Origin: Gammaproteobacteria bacterium
Lineage (GTDB): Bacteria; Pseudomonadota; Gammaproteobacteria; UBA6429; Thiohalophilaceae
DNA length: 64,000 nucleotides
Direction of reading: 5' to 3'
NCBI GenBank assembly: GCA_029881995.1
Contig: JAOULO010000004.1
Location: 47,346-111,345, forward strand
Shown here: positions 1 to 9,306 of the stretch, in pieces
Position numbering within the stretch: the stretch's first letter is position 1
How the letters are laid out: each line of letters opens with the position of its first letter
Program-made: the position numbers and the translations under genes
The notes under the pieces: model-generated
Databases searched by the model: none
The model's input: only the letters and a program-made list of their open reading frames with translations
What the model was told of the DNA's origin: nothing

Positions 1-1945
1 GTGTTTCCATCGAAAGACGCGATATGCCAAGTGACTCATCATCTCCTGTATAGAGCTGATAATTATCTTTGCCATTGGCCTTGGCCCGATACATTGCCAC
101 GTCGGCCTTTTTTAGTAGCTCCTGACATTCCTTTCCATCCCTGGGAAAAAGGCTAATACCGATACTTGACGTCACAAACAGCTCATGTTGCTTGATGACG
201 ACGGGTTTTCTTAGTTCATCTAGAATTTTTTCAGCGATTGGTATTACATCATTCGACGAAGCAATATCATTCAGGACAATGGCAAACTCATCACCACCCA
301 GTCTGGCTACGGTATCACCTTCCCTTACACAGGCGAGAAGCCTTTGCGATACCTCTTTTAGCAGATCATCACCTGCATCATGACCAAGGCTATCGTTGAT
401 CACCTTAAAACGATCGATATCCATGAACATAACTGCAATATTTCGACCATTCCATGGACCGCGTGCAAGTACCTGTGAGAGCCTATCTTGCAACAAAACT
501 CGGTTCGGCAACCCGGTAAGCGAATCATGGTGTGCCATGAAATGTAAACGCTCCTGCGCCTCTATACGTTCAGTAACGTCCTTCCCTGTGGATATAAAAT
601 GGACAATATTGCCGTGCCGATCTTTTTGTGGTGTGATGGTTTTTTCTTCATAAAAATATTCGCCATTTTTCTTTTTGTTTATCACCACATCGCTGAATAT
701 TTCGCCGGAAAGAATTGTTTTCCATAACCTCTCGTAATACGAGGCTGGTTGTTTATCTGACTTGAGAATAGCGGGTGTATTTCCAATAATTTCTTCTTTA
801 CTGTAGCCCGTCATCAACTCATATGCCGGATTAATATATTCGATGGTGCCATCATAGTCTGTAATCATAACTGCATCTGCAATCTGCTCGACAGCACCGG
901 AGAGTTTGCGCATTTGCTCTTCAGTTTGATAGCGAAGGGTAATGTCCTGCAGGGTACCCGCCATCCGAACCGCTTCACCTTTTTCATTTCGATCAACCTG
1001 CCCTTGCTGATGCACAAATCGTAACTGACCATCATCACGAATGATCCTGTGCTCAATATCATAGGGGAGGCCTGTTTCAAGAGAGTTTCTAAATGCCTCT
1101 TCAACCAGGTTACGGTCGTCATCGATAACCACATCGAGCATATCTTTAAATGTCTCACCAGGCGTACTTGGCTGAATTCTGATTATTTTGAAAATCTGAT
1201 CAGACCATATAATTTCATCAGTACCGATATCCCATTCCCAACTACCTATCCTTGCAATTCGTTGCGCCTCATTAAGTCTTGCTTCACTTTCCTGTAATTT
1301 TTTATAGGCCTTATTGCGCTCAACTACCTCGCCTTTCAATTCCTCATTGACCTTCATCATTTCCAGAGTACGTTCACGTACCCGTTGCTCAAGGTTGATA
1401 TTATTAACTGCAAGATCCTGAATTTTTTTTAAGTCGGAAAAGGCGCGTAATGCCGTGATAATGCTGGTATAAAGCTTTTGCGCTGTCAGTTCTGTTTTTT
1501 CTTTATAATCATTGATATCAAATTCTGTAATCACTTCTTTTTCCGGCGCCTGACCTGGCTGACCGGTGCGAAGGATAATGCGTACAAAGTGGTTATTTAA
1601 TTCATCTCGTATATACTTGACTGTATCAAGGCCTGCAGTATCCGTTTCCATCACCACATCTAGCAACATCACTGCCGTATCGGGATTTTCCTTAATCAAC
1701 TTACGAGCTTCTTCGCCAGAGTAGCCCTGTATCATTTGCAATGGGCGTCCCTGATAATAAAAATCCTCAAGCACTATAGCCGTTACCTGATGAACAACTT
1801 CATCATCATCTATTACCATGATTTTCCATGGTTGCTGAATTGATTTATCAGTGGTGTTTGAATTTGCCCCTTCTTTTTGACCGGCGTCATCTGCAAAGAG
1901 GAGAAAATCACCCTGTAAATCAGCTTTTAGCTCTGAACCTTTCAT
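1..1945 (-). CDS. REC-PAS-PAS-GGDEF-EAL signalling protein (3' end outside window)
   Basis: Partial gene with 648 codons visible, running off the left edge; it starts at the ATG at 1945. An N-terminal receiver domain (about residues 41-165) has the acidic pocket IDDDE and the likely phospho-acceptor D96 in LLDVVMET. Its ending INDYKEKTELTAQKL is typical of receivers normally attached to DUF3369. A short coiled segment (about 175-220) leads into two PAS domains (about 221-340 and 345-465) and a GGDEF domain with intact GGDEF at residues 550-554. The last visible residues, RLSMET, are the usual lead-in to an EAL domain, so the full protein is probably a bifunctional cyclic-di-GMP synthase/phosphodiesterase. 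It is inferred to be cytoplasmic because no membrane segment is visible. Domain content is well supported; the EAL part is inferred. Confidence 0.93.
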   Translation of the reverse strand, partial: MKGSELKADLQGDFLLFADDAGQKEGANSNTTDKSIQQPWKIMVIDDDEVVHQVTAIVLEDFYYQGRPLQMIQGYSGEEARKLIKENPDTAVMLLDVVMETDTAGLDTVKYIRDELNNHFVRIILRTGQPGQAPEKEVITEFDINDYKEKTELTAQKLYTSIITALRAFSDLKKIQDLAVNNINLEQRVRERTLEMMKVNEELKGEVVERNKAYKKLQESEARLNEAQRIARIGSWEWDIGTDEIIWSDQIFKIIRIQPSTPGETFKDMLDVVIDDDRNLVEEAFRNSLETGLPYDIEHRIIRDDGQLRFVHQQGQVDRNEKGEAVRMAGTLQDITLRYQTEEQMRKLSGAVEQIADAVMITDYDGTIEYINPAYELMTGYSKEEIIGNTPAILKSDKQPASYYERLWKTILSGEIFSDVVINKKKNGEYFYEEKTITPQKDRHGNIVHFISTGKDVTERIEAQERLHFMAHHDSLTGLPNRVLLQDRLSQVLARGPWNGRNIAVMFMDIDRFKVINDSLGHDAGDDLLKEVSQRLLACVREGDTVARLGGDEFAIVLNDIASSNDVIPIAEKILDELRKPVVIKQHELFVTSSIGISLFPRDGKECQELLKKADVAMYRAKANGKDNYQLYTGDDESLGISRLSMET

Positions 1946-2746
1946 TTAGATGAATCTGCCTTTTCTGGATCACAGGAGAAAAGCTTGAATATCCATTCCT
2001 TTTACCTATTTAGCATATAAGTGGTAAGCAGAACTTTCCCTTTGCGAAAATTAACAGTCGAATCGTAATATTTTGTTACATACCAATTAATAAACGAGAG
2101 ACCATTACTACTTCAATACCACGACATACCTTAACCGTGGATTTTGAGCGATATGTTTGTAAAGCGAAAAATATGTGTGTTTCCGGTATCGATTCACGCT
2201 TGAAAAACAGGCTTTGACTAAACCCATATCGGCAAGCAACTGGAAATATTGATAAAGATGAAATCACTGAATAGTAGATATAACAATTTGAAACAATTGG
2301 CTTTAATAATTCATCAACAAGGTTCGTGAAATTGAATTGAATGGATTCCTGGGATATTTCTAAACTTCTCTCCAGCTCTCAATAAGCCTTTATATTAAGT
2401 TTTGACAAACTCAAATCATGTCTTTATCAGTATCCCTGATAACAAAATCTGTTGCCCTTGCAAGAAGGCATAGTAATAACTGTCCTTATCATCAAATTTA
2501 ATCCACAAAATTCAAATAAAGTGCAAATCCGCGTCTTTGTTAATATAAACAAAATGAATTGGCCTTTACTTACTGATTTTATTACAATTAATTACTTGAA
2601 ACCTTTCTTGTGGTTTCGACGTTATATAAGGGATAAGTAGACCAAACCGGTGGGATTTATATTATGAAGTACCAAAGCCTGACGCTGCTTTTTTATGGGA
2701 TAATACTATTAGGTATTTTGTTGTTCTCAATGACCTGAAAGGACAA
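1946..2746. other. AT-rich intergenic region of about 800 bases
   Basis: The gap between the GGDEF/EAL gene and the anti-sigma gene is AT-rich. Apart from the 24-codon ORF at 2664-2738 I see no convincing gene. Two ORFs of about 60 codons (2076-2267 minus, 2452-2640 plus) lack recognisable features, good ribosome sites and protein-like composition. Confidence 0.5.
2664..2738 (+). CDS. possible 24-residue single-span membrane peptide
   Basis: A short ORF begins ATG-AAG-TAC and ends TGA. It encodes a peptide with a polar start (MKYQS) followed by one hydrophobic span (LTLLFYGIILLGILLFSM). A purine-rich GGTGGG lies 8 to 13 bases upstream of the ATG. Size and topology resemble small subunits of membrane complexes such as KdpF or CydX, but no partner gene is adjacent, so no function is assigned. 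It may be chance. Confidence 0.3.
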   Translation: MKYQSLTLLFYGIILLGILLFSMT

Positions 2747-3508
2747 CTAGTCGATATTCAATTGCTGATAAGTTGACCTGGCCATGGTTAACAATTCACT
2801 TCTCTCCATTTCGCCACTCAAAGCATAGCCCAACTCACCCTCTATCCAGTAAAAGGTATTCACGGAACCGGTATTACTGAACTGGAACATGGAATCAGCA
2901 TCGACCTTGTTAATACGGCGCACATAGAGGGTGATCCGATTTGCTGCCTTATTCTGGTACATAAACTGGGCCGCCATACGGTTTGTGGATGGTAGTAAGC
3001 GCCCACCAACCAACTCATAGCCATGTTGTAACAGATTTGGTGCCTTGATATCGGCATGCAGGCGTTTTGATAACCATTTGATCAGGTGTTGTTCCTGTGT
3101 GGCATCCACTTCAACCGGGTGCTTTTTCTCCGCTGAGAAAACCACATGGGCAAAATTGGCCGGCTGTATTAGGTGGTGCTGTATCTGTTGCTGATCACTT
3201 CCTGCCAGCATGGTATTGGATTGCCAGCCGATTATGGTGCCAATAAAGATAAAGCTGGCAGCAGCGGCCACTCGATAGAAAAAATGCTTACGGGGTCGTA
3301 TCTGCAAATGATCCGGTACTGGCTCTTTAATTATTGGATCAAGCAGTTGGTGTAACTCACGATCGACAATTTGAAATTCGTTAAGCTCTTTTAAGCGATC
3401 CGGATTTTGTTTTAACCAGTTTTCCACCTGAATACGCCTCGCCTCACTTAACTGACCATCGAGATAAGCGTGCAAATCCATATCGGTAATTGGTGTTTCG
3501 TAGCTCAT
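2747..3508 (-). CDS. membrane anti-sigma factor
   Basis: A 253-residue protein translationally coupled to the ECF sigma gene: the sigma stop and this ATG overlap as ATGA at 3505-3508. The N-terminal part (about 1-70) has the anti-sigma pattern MDLHAYLDGQLSEARR followed by a helical segment. One membrane span (about 75-95, FFYRVAAAASFIFIGTIIGW) follows, then a periplasmic domain of about 150 residues. The zinc ligands HxxxCxxC of zinc anti-sigma proteins are absent; only the H-x-Y-L-D-G-x-L part remains. It belongs with the RsiW/PrtR-like membrane anti-sigma regulators and presumably sequesters the sigma factor encoded just upstream. Confidence 0.85.
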   Translation of the reverse strand: MSYETPITDMDLHAYLDGQLSEARRIQVENWLKQNPDRLKELNEFQIVDRELHQLLDPIIKEPVPDHLQIRPRKHFFYRVAAAASFIFIGTIIGWQSNTMLAGSDQQQIQHHLIQPANFAHVVFSAEKKHPVEVDATQEQHLIKWLSKRLHADIKAPNLLQHGYELVGGRLLPSTNRMAAQFMYQNKAANRITLYVRRINKVDADSMFQFSNTGSVNTFYWIEGELGYALSGEMERSELLTMARSTYQQLNID

Positions 3509-4014
3509 TTAACCCGCCGCAATGTTTGCCGTTTTTCTACTACCAGACTGGTGCGAAGCTGTTTTCTTGCCCTGGCCAACCTCGACATGACTGTGCCTTC
3601 TGGTATATCGAGAATTTTAGCCACTTCCTGGTACTTCATCCCTTCAATAGACACAAAAAGTACAATCTCGCGCTGATCCGATGGCAGATTATTGAGGGCC
3701 TGTTGAATATCGTTTACCGCCACATCCGAATCCGCCCGTTCATGTCTGTCTTTCTGGGCATCCTCCAGCACCACAAAGTCCGGCCCATTCATATTACGCT
3801 TGACCTGATTGACATACAGGTTGTGCATAATGGTAAACAACCAGGCCCGCAGGTTTGTTCCACGCTGCCAAAGCGAAACCCGCTGCAGACCGCGCTCAAC
3901 ACAGTCCTGCACCAGGTCATCGGCCTGAACCACATCCCCCCTCATCAGGACTCGCGCATAACGGCGCAGTTGGGGGATGTAGTCAGCAATCTGTAGTTCT
4001 ACGGGTTTCATCAA
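3505..4014 (-). CDS. ECF-family RNA polymerase sigma factor
   Basis: A 169-residue sigma-70 family protein of ECF length. Region 2 is visible at about 10-80 (YARVLMRGDVVQADDLVQDC, then LRAWLFTIMHNLYVNQ). Region 4 is at about 105-160 and contains the helix-turn-helix EVAKILDIPEGTVMSRLARA. It lies 46 bases downstream of the cytochrome P460 gene on the same strand and overlaps the anti-sigma gene by four bases, so the three probably form one transcript. Such trios usually autoregulate, but I could not identify the target promoter. Start chosen at M1, directly before KPVELQIADYIPQLRRYA. Confidence 0.93.
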   Translation of the reverse strand: MMKPVELQIADYIPQLRRYARVLMRGDVVQADDLVQDCVERGLQRVSLWQRGTNLRAWLFTIMHNLYVNQVKRNMNGPDFVVLEDAQKDRHERADSDVAVNDIQQALNNLPSDQREIVLFVSIEGMKYQEVAKILDIPEGTVMSRLARARKQLRTSLVVEKRQTLRRVK

Positions 4015-4060
4015 CTCTATTTACACCAGGCTACATAAGGTGCTTCGCATAAGTAAATAC

Positions 4061-4582
4061 TCACTTATGTCTGCCTGGCAACATGGCTGGCTCGGTAAAT
4101 ACCCAGTCCTTATTTTTGACCGGTGTATGACAGGCCACACAGGCATCCGCCAGACTGGCATCTTTACCATGGGGTTTTTGGTCAAGGCCGGTCCAACGGG
4201 CCCAGCCCCAGCCTCCGGTTTTGGCATACTTTTTCGCATCCTTAAACATAAATTCTGCATGAACAAATTTGCCAGGCACAATAGCCCCGGCCCAGTCTTC
4301 TGCCACTTTTTCCTTCCAGACCACCTTACCAATGATGCTGCCATTAGGCCATGGGTTGGTTTTACCTGCTTTAATGGCCTTGATGGCCTGGTCATTGCCA
4401 TAAATCACTCGCACGGTCTTGTTATCGACCCGGTGCGACATGGAAATTACCGTCCAGTCCTGATAACCGACAGGAAATTTGATCCCATTGGGTGAGGGTT
4501 TGGGTACATGGTGGGCTGCTGTGGCGACCGCAGTCAATGCAACAAACCCGCTTAAAATGGCCAAATAGTGTCTAAAATGCAT
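4061..4582 (-). CDS. cytochrome P460 family protein
   Basis: A 173-residue exported protein. The start at 4582 (MHFRHYLAIL) is preferred over an upstream in-frame start because it has an AGGGGAG ribosome site and gives a clean signal peptide ending near ATAAHH. The C-terminal half carries one c-type heme motif, CVACH, followed by VKNKDWVFTEPAMLP, the signature end of cytochrome P460/cytochrome c'-beta proteins. A WGWARW segment precedes the heme motif, as in the family. Known members oxidise hydroxylamine or bind NO; substrate here is unknown. It sits first in a probable operon with an ECF sigma and anti-sigma pair, suggesting regulation by an envelope or oxidative signal. Confidence 0.9.
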   Translation of the reverse strand: MHFRHYLAILSGFVALTAVATAAHHVPKPSPNGIKFPVGYQDWTVISMSHRVDNKTVRVIYGNDQAIKAIKAGKTNPWPNGSIIGKVVWKEKVAEDWAGAIVPGKFVHAEFMFKDAKKYAKTGGWGWARWTGLDQKPHGKDASLADACVACHTPVKNKDWVFTEPAMLPGRHK

Positions 4583-4678
4583 ACTAGCTCCCCTATATAT
4601 AAGAATCGGTACGGGTAATATCACCCAATCAAGCAAACACCCGAAACGGCCGATTATTCCCAGAGGAGTGAGTTTTTT

Positions 4679-5701
4679 ATGCCCACGAACAGGATCAGCA
4701 CGGAGCAATTGAACCGTCGCCAGCTACTTGGCACACGGCTGTGCGATCTGCTGCTGGATATCCACAACAGCCCTCTGGCACCACGCATCGATACCCTGTA
4801 TCGCGAACTCAAACAACAGGGTTTTCGTTTCAAGCCCCACTTCTGGTTTTCTGATGACTGGTTTTGTCCCGATGGCATACCCGGCGTAGCCATTCCCTTT
4901 TATCTAGGCCATAAAAAACTGCTTAAGCTGGAACGGGACATGACCATGGATGTGGAAGGTGGTGATACGCAGTGGTGTATGAACCTGTTGCGCCATGAAA
5001 CCGCCCATGCCCTGCTCAATGCCTACCGACTGGAAAGGCGTAAGGACTGGCAAAAGGTCTTTGGCAATCCCAGCAAGAAATACCCCAATACCTACTGGCC
5101 CAAACCTTATGACAAACGCTATGTCCTCAACCTGCCCAACTGGTATGCACAGAGCCACCCCCATGAGGACTGGGCCGAGACCTTTGCCGTCTGGTTGCGG
5201 CCCAATTCTGACTGGCGACATCGTTATGCCGGCTGGCCCGCGATGAAAAAGTTGTTATTCGTCGATAGCCTCATGGCAGAAATCCATAATAAGCCACTGA
5301 AAGTTAAAAATAAAAAAACTGAGCACCCCTTAAGTCAGATTAAAACGACTTTGCAAGATTATTATGACGATAAACTGACCCGTTATAATTCCGACGGGCC
5401 GGAGTTTATTGATCGAGACCTTTATAAACTGTTTGGACACCCAAAACGATCATCCTCCAATGAACCCGCCTCAAAGTTTTTATTACGTGTTCGTAAGGAC
5501 GTGATTGAATCGGTTGAGTACTGGGGTGGAGAATATCGCTTTCGCATTGACCGTACGATTCGTAATATGGCCAGACGCTGTGATGAACTGGGACTACAAC
5601 TGAACTGGAAAGAAGACAAGGTCAAGACTGAACTGGTAGCCTGCCTGACTATGCTGGTGGTAGATAAAATGTTAAAGGATGGATTTCATATCACTTTATG
5701 A
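4679..5701 (+). CDS. putative zinc metallopeptidase
   Basis: A 340-residue protein without signal peptide, divergent from the cytochrome P460 gene. It has a zincin-type HETAH motif at residues 106-110 (in LLRHETAHALL), and a likely third ligand and helper acid in SHPHEDWAETFAVWL around 160-170. This matches the family annotated as putative zinc-binding metallopeptidase, which lacks a firmly assigned substrate. A GGAG sits before the ATG. The last bases overlap the end of the convergent CDF gene by six bases. Family assignment is fairly secure from the motif pair; physiological role unknown. Confidence 0.75.
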   Translation: MPTNRISTEQLNRRQLLGTRLCDLLLDIHNSPLAPRIDTLYRELKQQGFRFKPHFWFSDDWFCPDGIPGVAIPFYLGHKKLLKLERDMTMDVEGGDTQWCMNLLRHETAHALLNAYRLERRKDWQKVFGNPSKKYPNTYWPKPYDKRYVLNLPNWYAQSHPHEDWAETFAVWLRPNSDWRHRYAGWPAMKKLLFVDSLMAEIHNKPLKVKNKKTEHPLSQIKTTLQDYYDDKLTRYNSDGPEFIDRDLYKLFGHPKRSSSNEPASKFLLRVRKDVIESVEYWGGEYRFRIDRTIRNMARRCDELGLQLNWKEDKVKTELVACLTMLVVDKMLKDGFHITL

Positions 5702-6295
5702 TGCCTTTTCTGCACGAGCCTCACCGATAATACTCCAGCCGCCTTTAATAACGACAAGTGCAATCAAACAACCAATCACCAAATCAGGCAAGCGTGATCC
5801 TACGACATAAACCAGAATACCTGCCACAATAGTCCCCAGATTGGCAATCACATCATTTTTAGAAAATATCCAGCTGGCACGCATGTGCACTTCACCATCT
5901 CGGTGTTTTGAAATCAGCTTAAGACATATCACATTGGCCACCAGCGCAACTAAACCAATACCCATCATAAAGGCCGGCTCTGGTTCACTACCATAGATAA
6001 AGCGCCGTAACACATCTACCACAACCAACATGCCTAATAAGATTTGTAACACACCACTGGCGTATGCTGCTCTAATTTTATGAATTGAAGCACGTCCTAC
6101 GGCATAGAGCCCAATACCATAGACAGCCGCATCAGCCAGCATGTCCAGTGAGTCGGCAATCAGTGAAGTGGACTGGGCATAAAGCCCAAATATAAACTCG
6201 ACTACAAACATCAAGCCATTAATGACCAGCAGAATAATCAACACGGATTTCTGTTGCTGATCTTTGACTTCTATATGGCAATCACAATTGGACAT
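5696..6295 (-). CDS. CDF-family cation transporter, short form
   Basis: A 199-residue integral membrane protein with about six hydrophobic spans. The N-terminal MSNCDCHIEV is Cys/His-rich and could bind metal. The segment STSLIADSLDMLADAAVYG matches the conserved transmembrane-2 metal-site region of cation diffusion facilitators, with a second site region around SKNDVIANLGTI. It lacks the C-terminal cytoplasmic domain of full-length CDF proteins (about 300 residues). Substrate (zinc, cobalt, iron or similar) cannot be read from sequence. It overlaps the upstream P-loop kinase gene by 14 bases, so they are probably cotranscribed. Confidence 0.85.
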   Translation of the reverse strand: MSNCDCHIEVKDQQQKSVLIILLVINGLMFVVEFIFGLYAQSTSLIADSLDMLADAAVYGIGLYAVGRASIHKIRAAYASGVLQILLGMLVVVDVLRRFIYGSEPEPAFMMGIGLVALVANVICLKLISKHRDGEVHMRASWIFSKNDVIANLGTIVAGILVYVVGSRLPDLVIGCLIALVVIKGGWSIIGEARAEKAS

Positions 6296-6764
6296 GCTTC
6301 TCGTTTAACTCTTTCTTATTACCTTCAAAGGTCGTAAATATATTTTGGTGATATTCATAAGAATATTCATCGTCCCGGTTTTCATATTCCTTTACCCAAT
6401 CCTGTAACATAGCCAGGTTTTTATCCTGCGCCTCTTTTGATGGGTATTTATGGGGTTCCCAGGGTCGTTTTCGATTATTATCAAGACAGGCTTCGATCCC
6501 TGGATTGAGAAATATCATTTCATTACAGTATTCAGATACCACTTCAATCAGGCTGCCATAACAACCCTCAATCACCCAGGCTGAATTCGCGTTGATAAAC
6601 TCGATAACTTCTATTGTTGAATCTTCCACAGGTTTTCTCACACCGGGACTGGCCCAGCATATGGTATCCAAATCCAGATAGGGTAGATCATGTTGCACAG
6701 AGAGGTGTCGAGACAGAGTAGACTTACCTGACCCGGAATTACCAAAAACCAGTATTTTTTTCAT
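6282..6764 (-). CDS. P-loop nucleotide kinase-like ATPase
   Basis: A 160-residue protein with Walker A GNSGSGKST at residues 8-16 and DLDTICW shortly after. This arrangement is typical of the small adenylate/shikimate-kinase-like family often labelled 'AAA family ATPase' or topology-modulation (FlaR-type) kinase. Substrate unknown. The gene is upstream of and overlaps the CDF transporter. The start ATG at 6764 directly gives the conserved MKKILVFGNSGSGKS. Confidence 0.8.
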   Translation of the reverse strand: MKKILVFGNSGSGKSTLSRHLSVQHDLPYLDLDTICWASPGVRKPVEDSTIEVIEFINANSAWVIEGCYGSLIEVVSEYCNEMIFLNPGIEACLDNNRKRPWEPHKYPSKEAQDKNLAMLQDWVKEYENRDDEYSYEYHQNIFTTFEGNKKELNEKHVQL

Positions 6765-6873
6765 TGATTGCCACTCTTCTTTACATGCAATTTTTACCTG
6801 TAAAACTAAGTATTAAGTTAATTCCTGAAATTGTCGATAGTTATAAATAATCAGGGAATAACAGGAGTGTGTT

Positions 6874-8607
6874 ATGGGATCAGCTTATTTTAACAAGGTC
6901 GTTTATCTAGTATTTATCATTTTTATCACCTCATGCAGCTCAGATCCACAGGGATATACAGGCGGCTCAGCCTCTGGGGTTGTAATAGATGATTATCTCG
7001 CACATGCCACAGTTTGTCTTGATGTTAACCTGAATAAAAAGTGTGACTCGGGTGAATCGACGGCCACAACAAACAGTTCTGGTGCCTATACCCTAAGTCA
7101 TAATCCTGCCAGTGATTTGACCACCTACCCACTGCTTGTCGAGGTGATTCCCGGTACGACGCTAAATGGCGGAAAAGCCATTGCTAAAAAATATGTTCTA
7201 AATAACCCTCCTGGAGAACATGCTGTCATCAACCCATTGAGTACACTGGTCAGTATGGTCATGAATGTCAATCCAGCCCTGACTAAAACACAGGCTGAGG
7301 AGATGGTAAAGAAGGAGATTGGCTATTCCTCAAACTCAGGAGTCAGCCTGTTTAATGATTTTCTAAAAGAAACCAGTTCTGATTACAAAAAAATCCATGG
7401 CCTGGCCCAGGTACTGGCAAGGACCATGGGTAATAAACTGGCCGATATCGAAACAGCCGCAACGTCTGCTGGCCTTGATGTCGCCAGTCTAAATGGTGAA
7501 ATTATCCGTTTTACAGCCTTAAAGATTCTGGAAAACATTAACAGCCTGGCCAAAGTCACATACGCTGAAGTAGTCGCCAATGGTTCTGTTACCGCAACAG
7601 CAGCCGATACCCTGGTCAGCGCCAACCCTGTCACTATCGATACCAGCAAAATCAAACACGAGATTGAGGCGCAACAGCAAATTTCGAAAATAACAAAGGT
7701 TACCGCCTCCACGCTAGTCCAAAACGGCATGATTTATCCTGATAGTAGTTCCGGCAGCTATGAATATGATTATATAAAAAATGATGGTTCCGGCCGCATG
7801 ATTGAAGGTTTTTATACCCATAACGGCAGCAGCTTTGTAGCAGAAACCACTGAAACCAAGATCCGCCTGAGCTCGACCCACAACTGGATTGAGTACAATA
7901 AGTTAGACAGTAATTATCGTTCCTATATAACCGAGAATACAGATGGGACTGTAACTGTAACAAGAAAGAATCCGTCTAACACCGATGAAATAATCGATTC
8001 CTATACCGTCGCCGGCTCTCAGCTCAGCCTCAGTGGTCAGAAGCTGCGTCTTTTTGTTAATCACCCGGACACCATCAAGTATTATAATAATTTAACTGAC
8101 AGCCATGTGTTCTCCGACACCAATAGTAAAGGAATACGATGGAGTTTCACCCAGTTAAATGACACCTATAATCTATTTACCACCAGCCTGGTACGTGTCA
8201 ATGCCTCAAATGCAACCGCAACCGCCATGTCACAGATACGCTCTACCGCTAAAGGTACCAATGTACTCAGCCAGGTAGGTTCCAGTCGCTGGATAGAACT
8301 GGTGAACGGCACAGACACTAATTCAGGAACTGCCCATATTTACAGCGACAGCGGCGGCACCACCACTGTCGCCACCGCCAACTGGTCAGCGTCAACCGTT
8401 GGCAGTCATGAAATCATCAAGATTTTAAAACCGGTAGCAGAATTTAATAATCTGTTTGATAAAGATAGTCCCTATCTGTTCTTTGCACTCTACAGTGGCA
8501 CGGTTAGGGCCGGTGGTTTTATTCCAACAGGCTATACCAGCAAAGATCAACTGTGGAGCTTGAATGAAGCGGCGTTTAATGAATACAAAACCGCCCTGTC
8601 GCTTTAA
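6874..8607 (+). CDS. large outer-membrane lipoprotein with calcium-loop-like repeat
   Basis: A 577-residue lipoprotein: hydrophobic leader followed by lipobox ITSC, so the mature protein begins at a Cys near residue 21. Near the N-terminus, a segment with DVNLNKKCDSGES resembles a calcium-binding loop (D-x-N-x-N-x-x-x-D-x-G-E) inside an SGVVIDDYLAHATVCL beta-domain. That pattern is common at the start of bacterial surface lipoproteins. The rest is Ser/Thr/Asn-rich and largely beta-predicted, with no catalytic motif I recognise. The ribosome site is AACAGGAG. Confidence 0.75.
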   Translation: MGSAYFNKVVYLVFIIFITSCSSDPQGYTGGSASGVVIDDYLAHATVCLDVNLNKKCDSGESTATTNSSGAYTLSHNPASDLTTYPLLVEVIPGTTLNGGKAIAKKYVLNNPPGEHAVINPLSTLVSMVMNVNPALTKTQAEEMVKKEIGYSSNSGVSLFNDFLKETSSDYKKIHGLAQVLARTMGNKLADIETAATSAGLDVASLNGEIIRFTALKILENINSLAKVTYAEVVANGSVTATAADTLVSANPVTIDTSKIKHEIEAQQQISKITKVTASTLVQNGMIYPDSSSGSYEYDYIKNDGSGRMIEGFYTHNGSSFVAETTETKIRLSSTHNWIEYNKLDSNYRSYITENTDGTVTVTRKNPSNTDEIIDSYTVAGSQLSLSGQKLRLFVNHPDTIKYYNNLTDSHVFSDTNSKGIRWSFTQLNDTYNLFTTSLVRVNASNATATAMSQIRSTAKGTNVLSQVGSSRWIELVNGTDTNSGTAHIYSDSGGTTTVATANWSASTVGSHEIIKILKPVAEFNNLFDKDSPYLFFALYSGTVRAGGFIPTGYTSKDQLWSLNEAAFNEYKTALSL

Positions 8608-8623
8608 GGCAGGGTGATTGTGT

Positions 8624-9136
8624 TTAGTAACTGTGTCGATAGAGACAACAAAGCTCATCCTTAAACATAAATTCTTTTTCGAAGCTTGCCCCTAGCGACT
8701 CGGCCAGTTTAATAGAGTTGGTATTTTTTTTGTCGATTAAGCTAATGAGTCGCCAATCAGGAAAATACTCAAGGGCAATGGCCTTGACGGCCAGCGCCGC
8801 CTCTTTGGCAAAACCTTTACCCCAGTACTGACGAGACAGTGCCCAGGCGATCTCCGGCTCTGGCCATTCGCCCGGATACCACAGACCGGTATAACCTAAA
8901 ACAGCACCACTTTGTTTTTCTTCCAATGCATAAGGCCCATAGCCTCGTAGTGTCCAGTGCCCCACCATGGTTGCCATGGTGCGCCAGGTTTCCGCATCAT
9001 CCAGAGTTCGCTTTATAGTAAACCGCACTACCGCTTCATCAGAATATAATTGATACAAATCCTACCAGTCTTTTTCCTCGAATGTGCGCAGGGTAAGCCG
9101 GTCGGTTTCCAGTTGCTCTGGTATCTTTAAATTCAT
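8624..9136 (-). pseudogene. GNAT acetyltransferase interrupted by an in-frame TAG
   Basis: The natural start is the ATG at 9136 (MNLKIPEQLETDRLTLRTF, the usual RimJ/RimL opening). After EEKDW the frame meets TAG at 9064-9062 and continues in the same frame with DLYQLYSDEAVVRFTIKRTL through the whole acetyltransferase fold to the stop at 8624. Without the TAG the protein would be 170 residues, normal for the family. A single C-to-T change from CAG (Gln) explains the stop. The remaining 144-codon ORF would need a TTG start inside a conserved helix and would lack the first beta strand. Read as a fresh pseudogene, or a sequencing error. Confidence 0.8.
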
Positions 9137-9306
9137 TCCACACACTCCATTGTCTTACCTAAGCTGTTTCTAATTGAATTCTTGTCAAGTCTATCACAGT
9201 AATTCTGATTTCAGAGTAGCCACATCATGAATAAAGTTTTATAGTGGTTGAGCACAGACGTTCGAGTAAGAAAACTATTTTAATAAACACTTACAAGGAT
9301 ATCGTC

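Noticed and set aside
4021..4401. Minus-strand ORF of 126 codons inside the P460 gene
   Set aside because: It overlaps the P460 gene in another frame on the same strand and has no family features.
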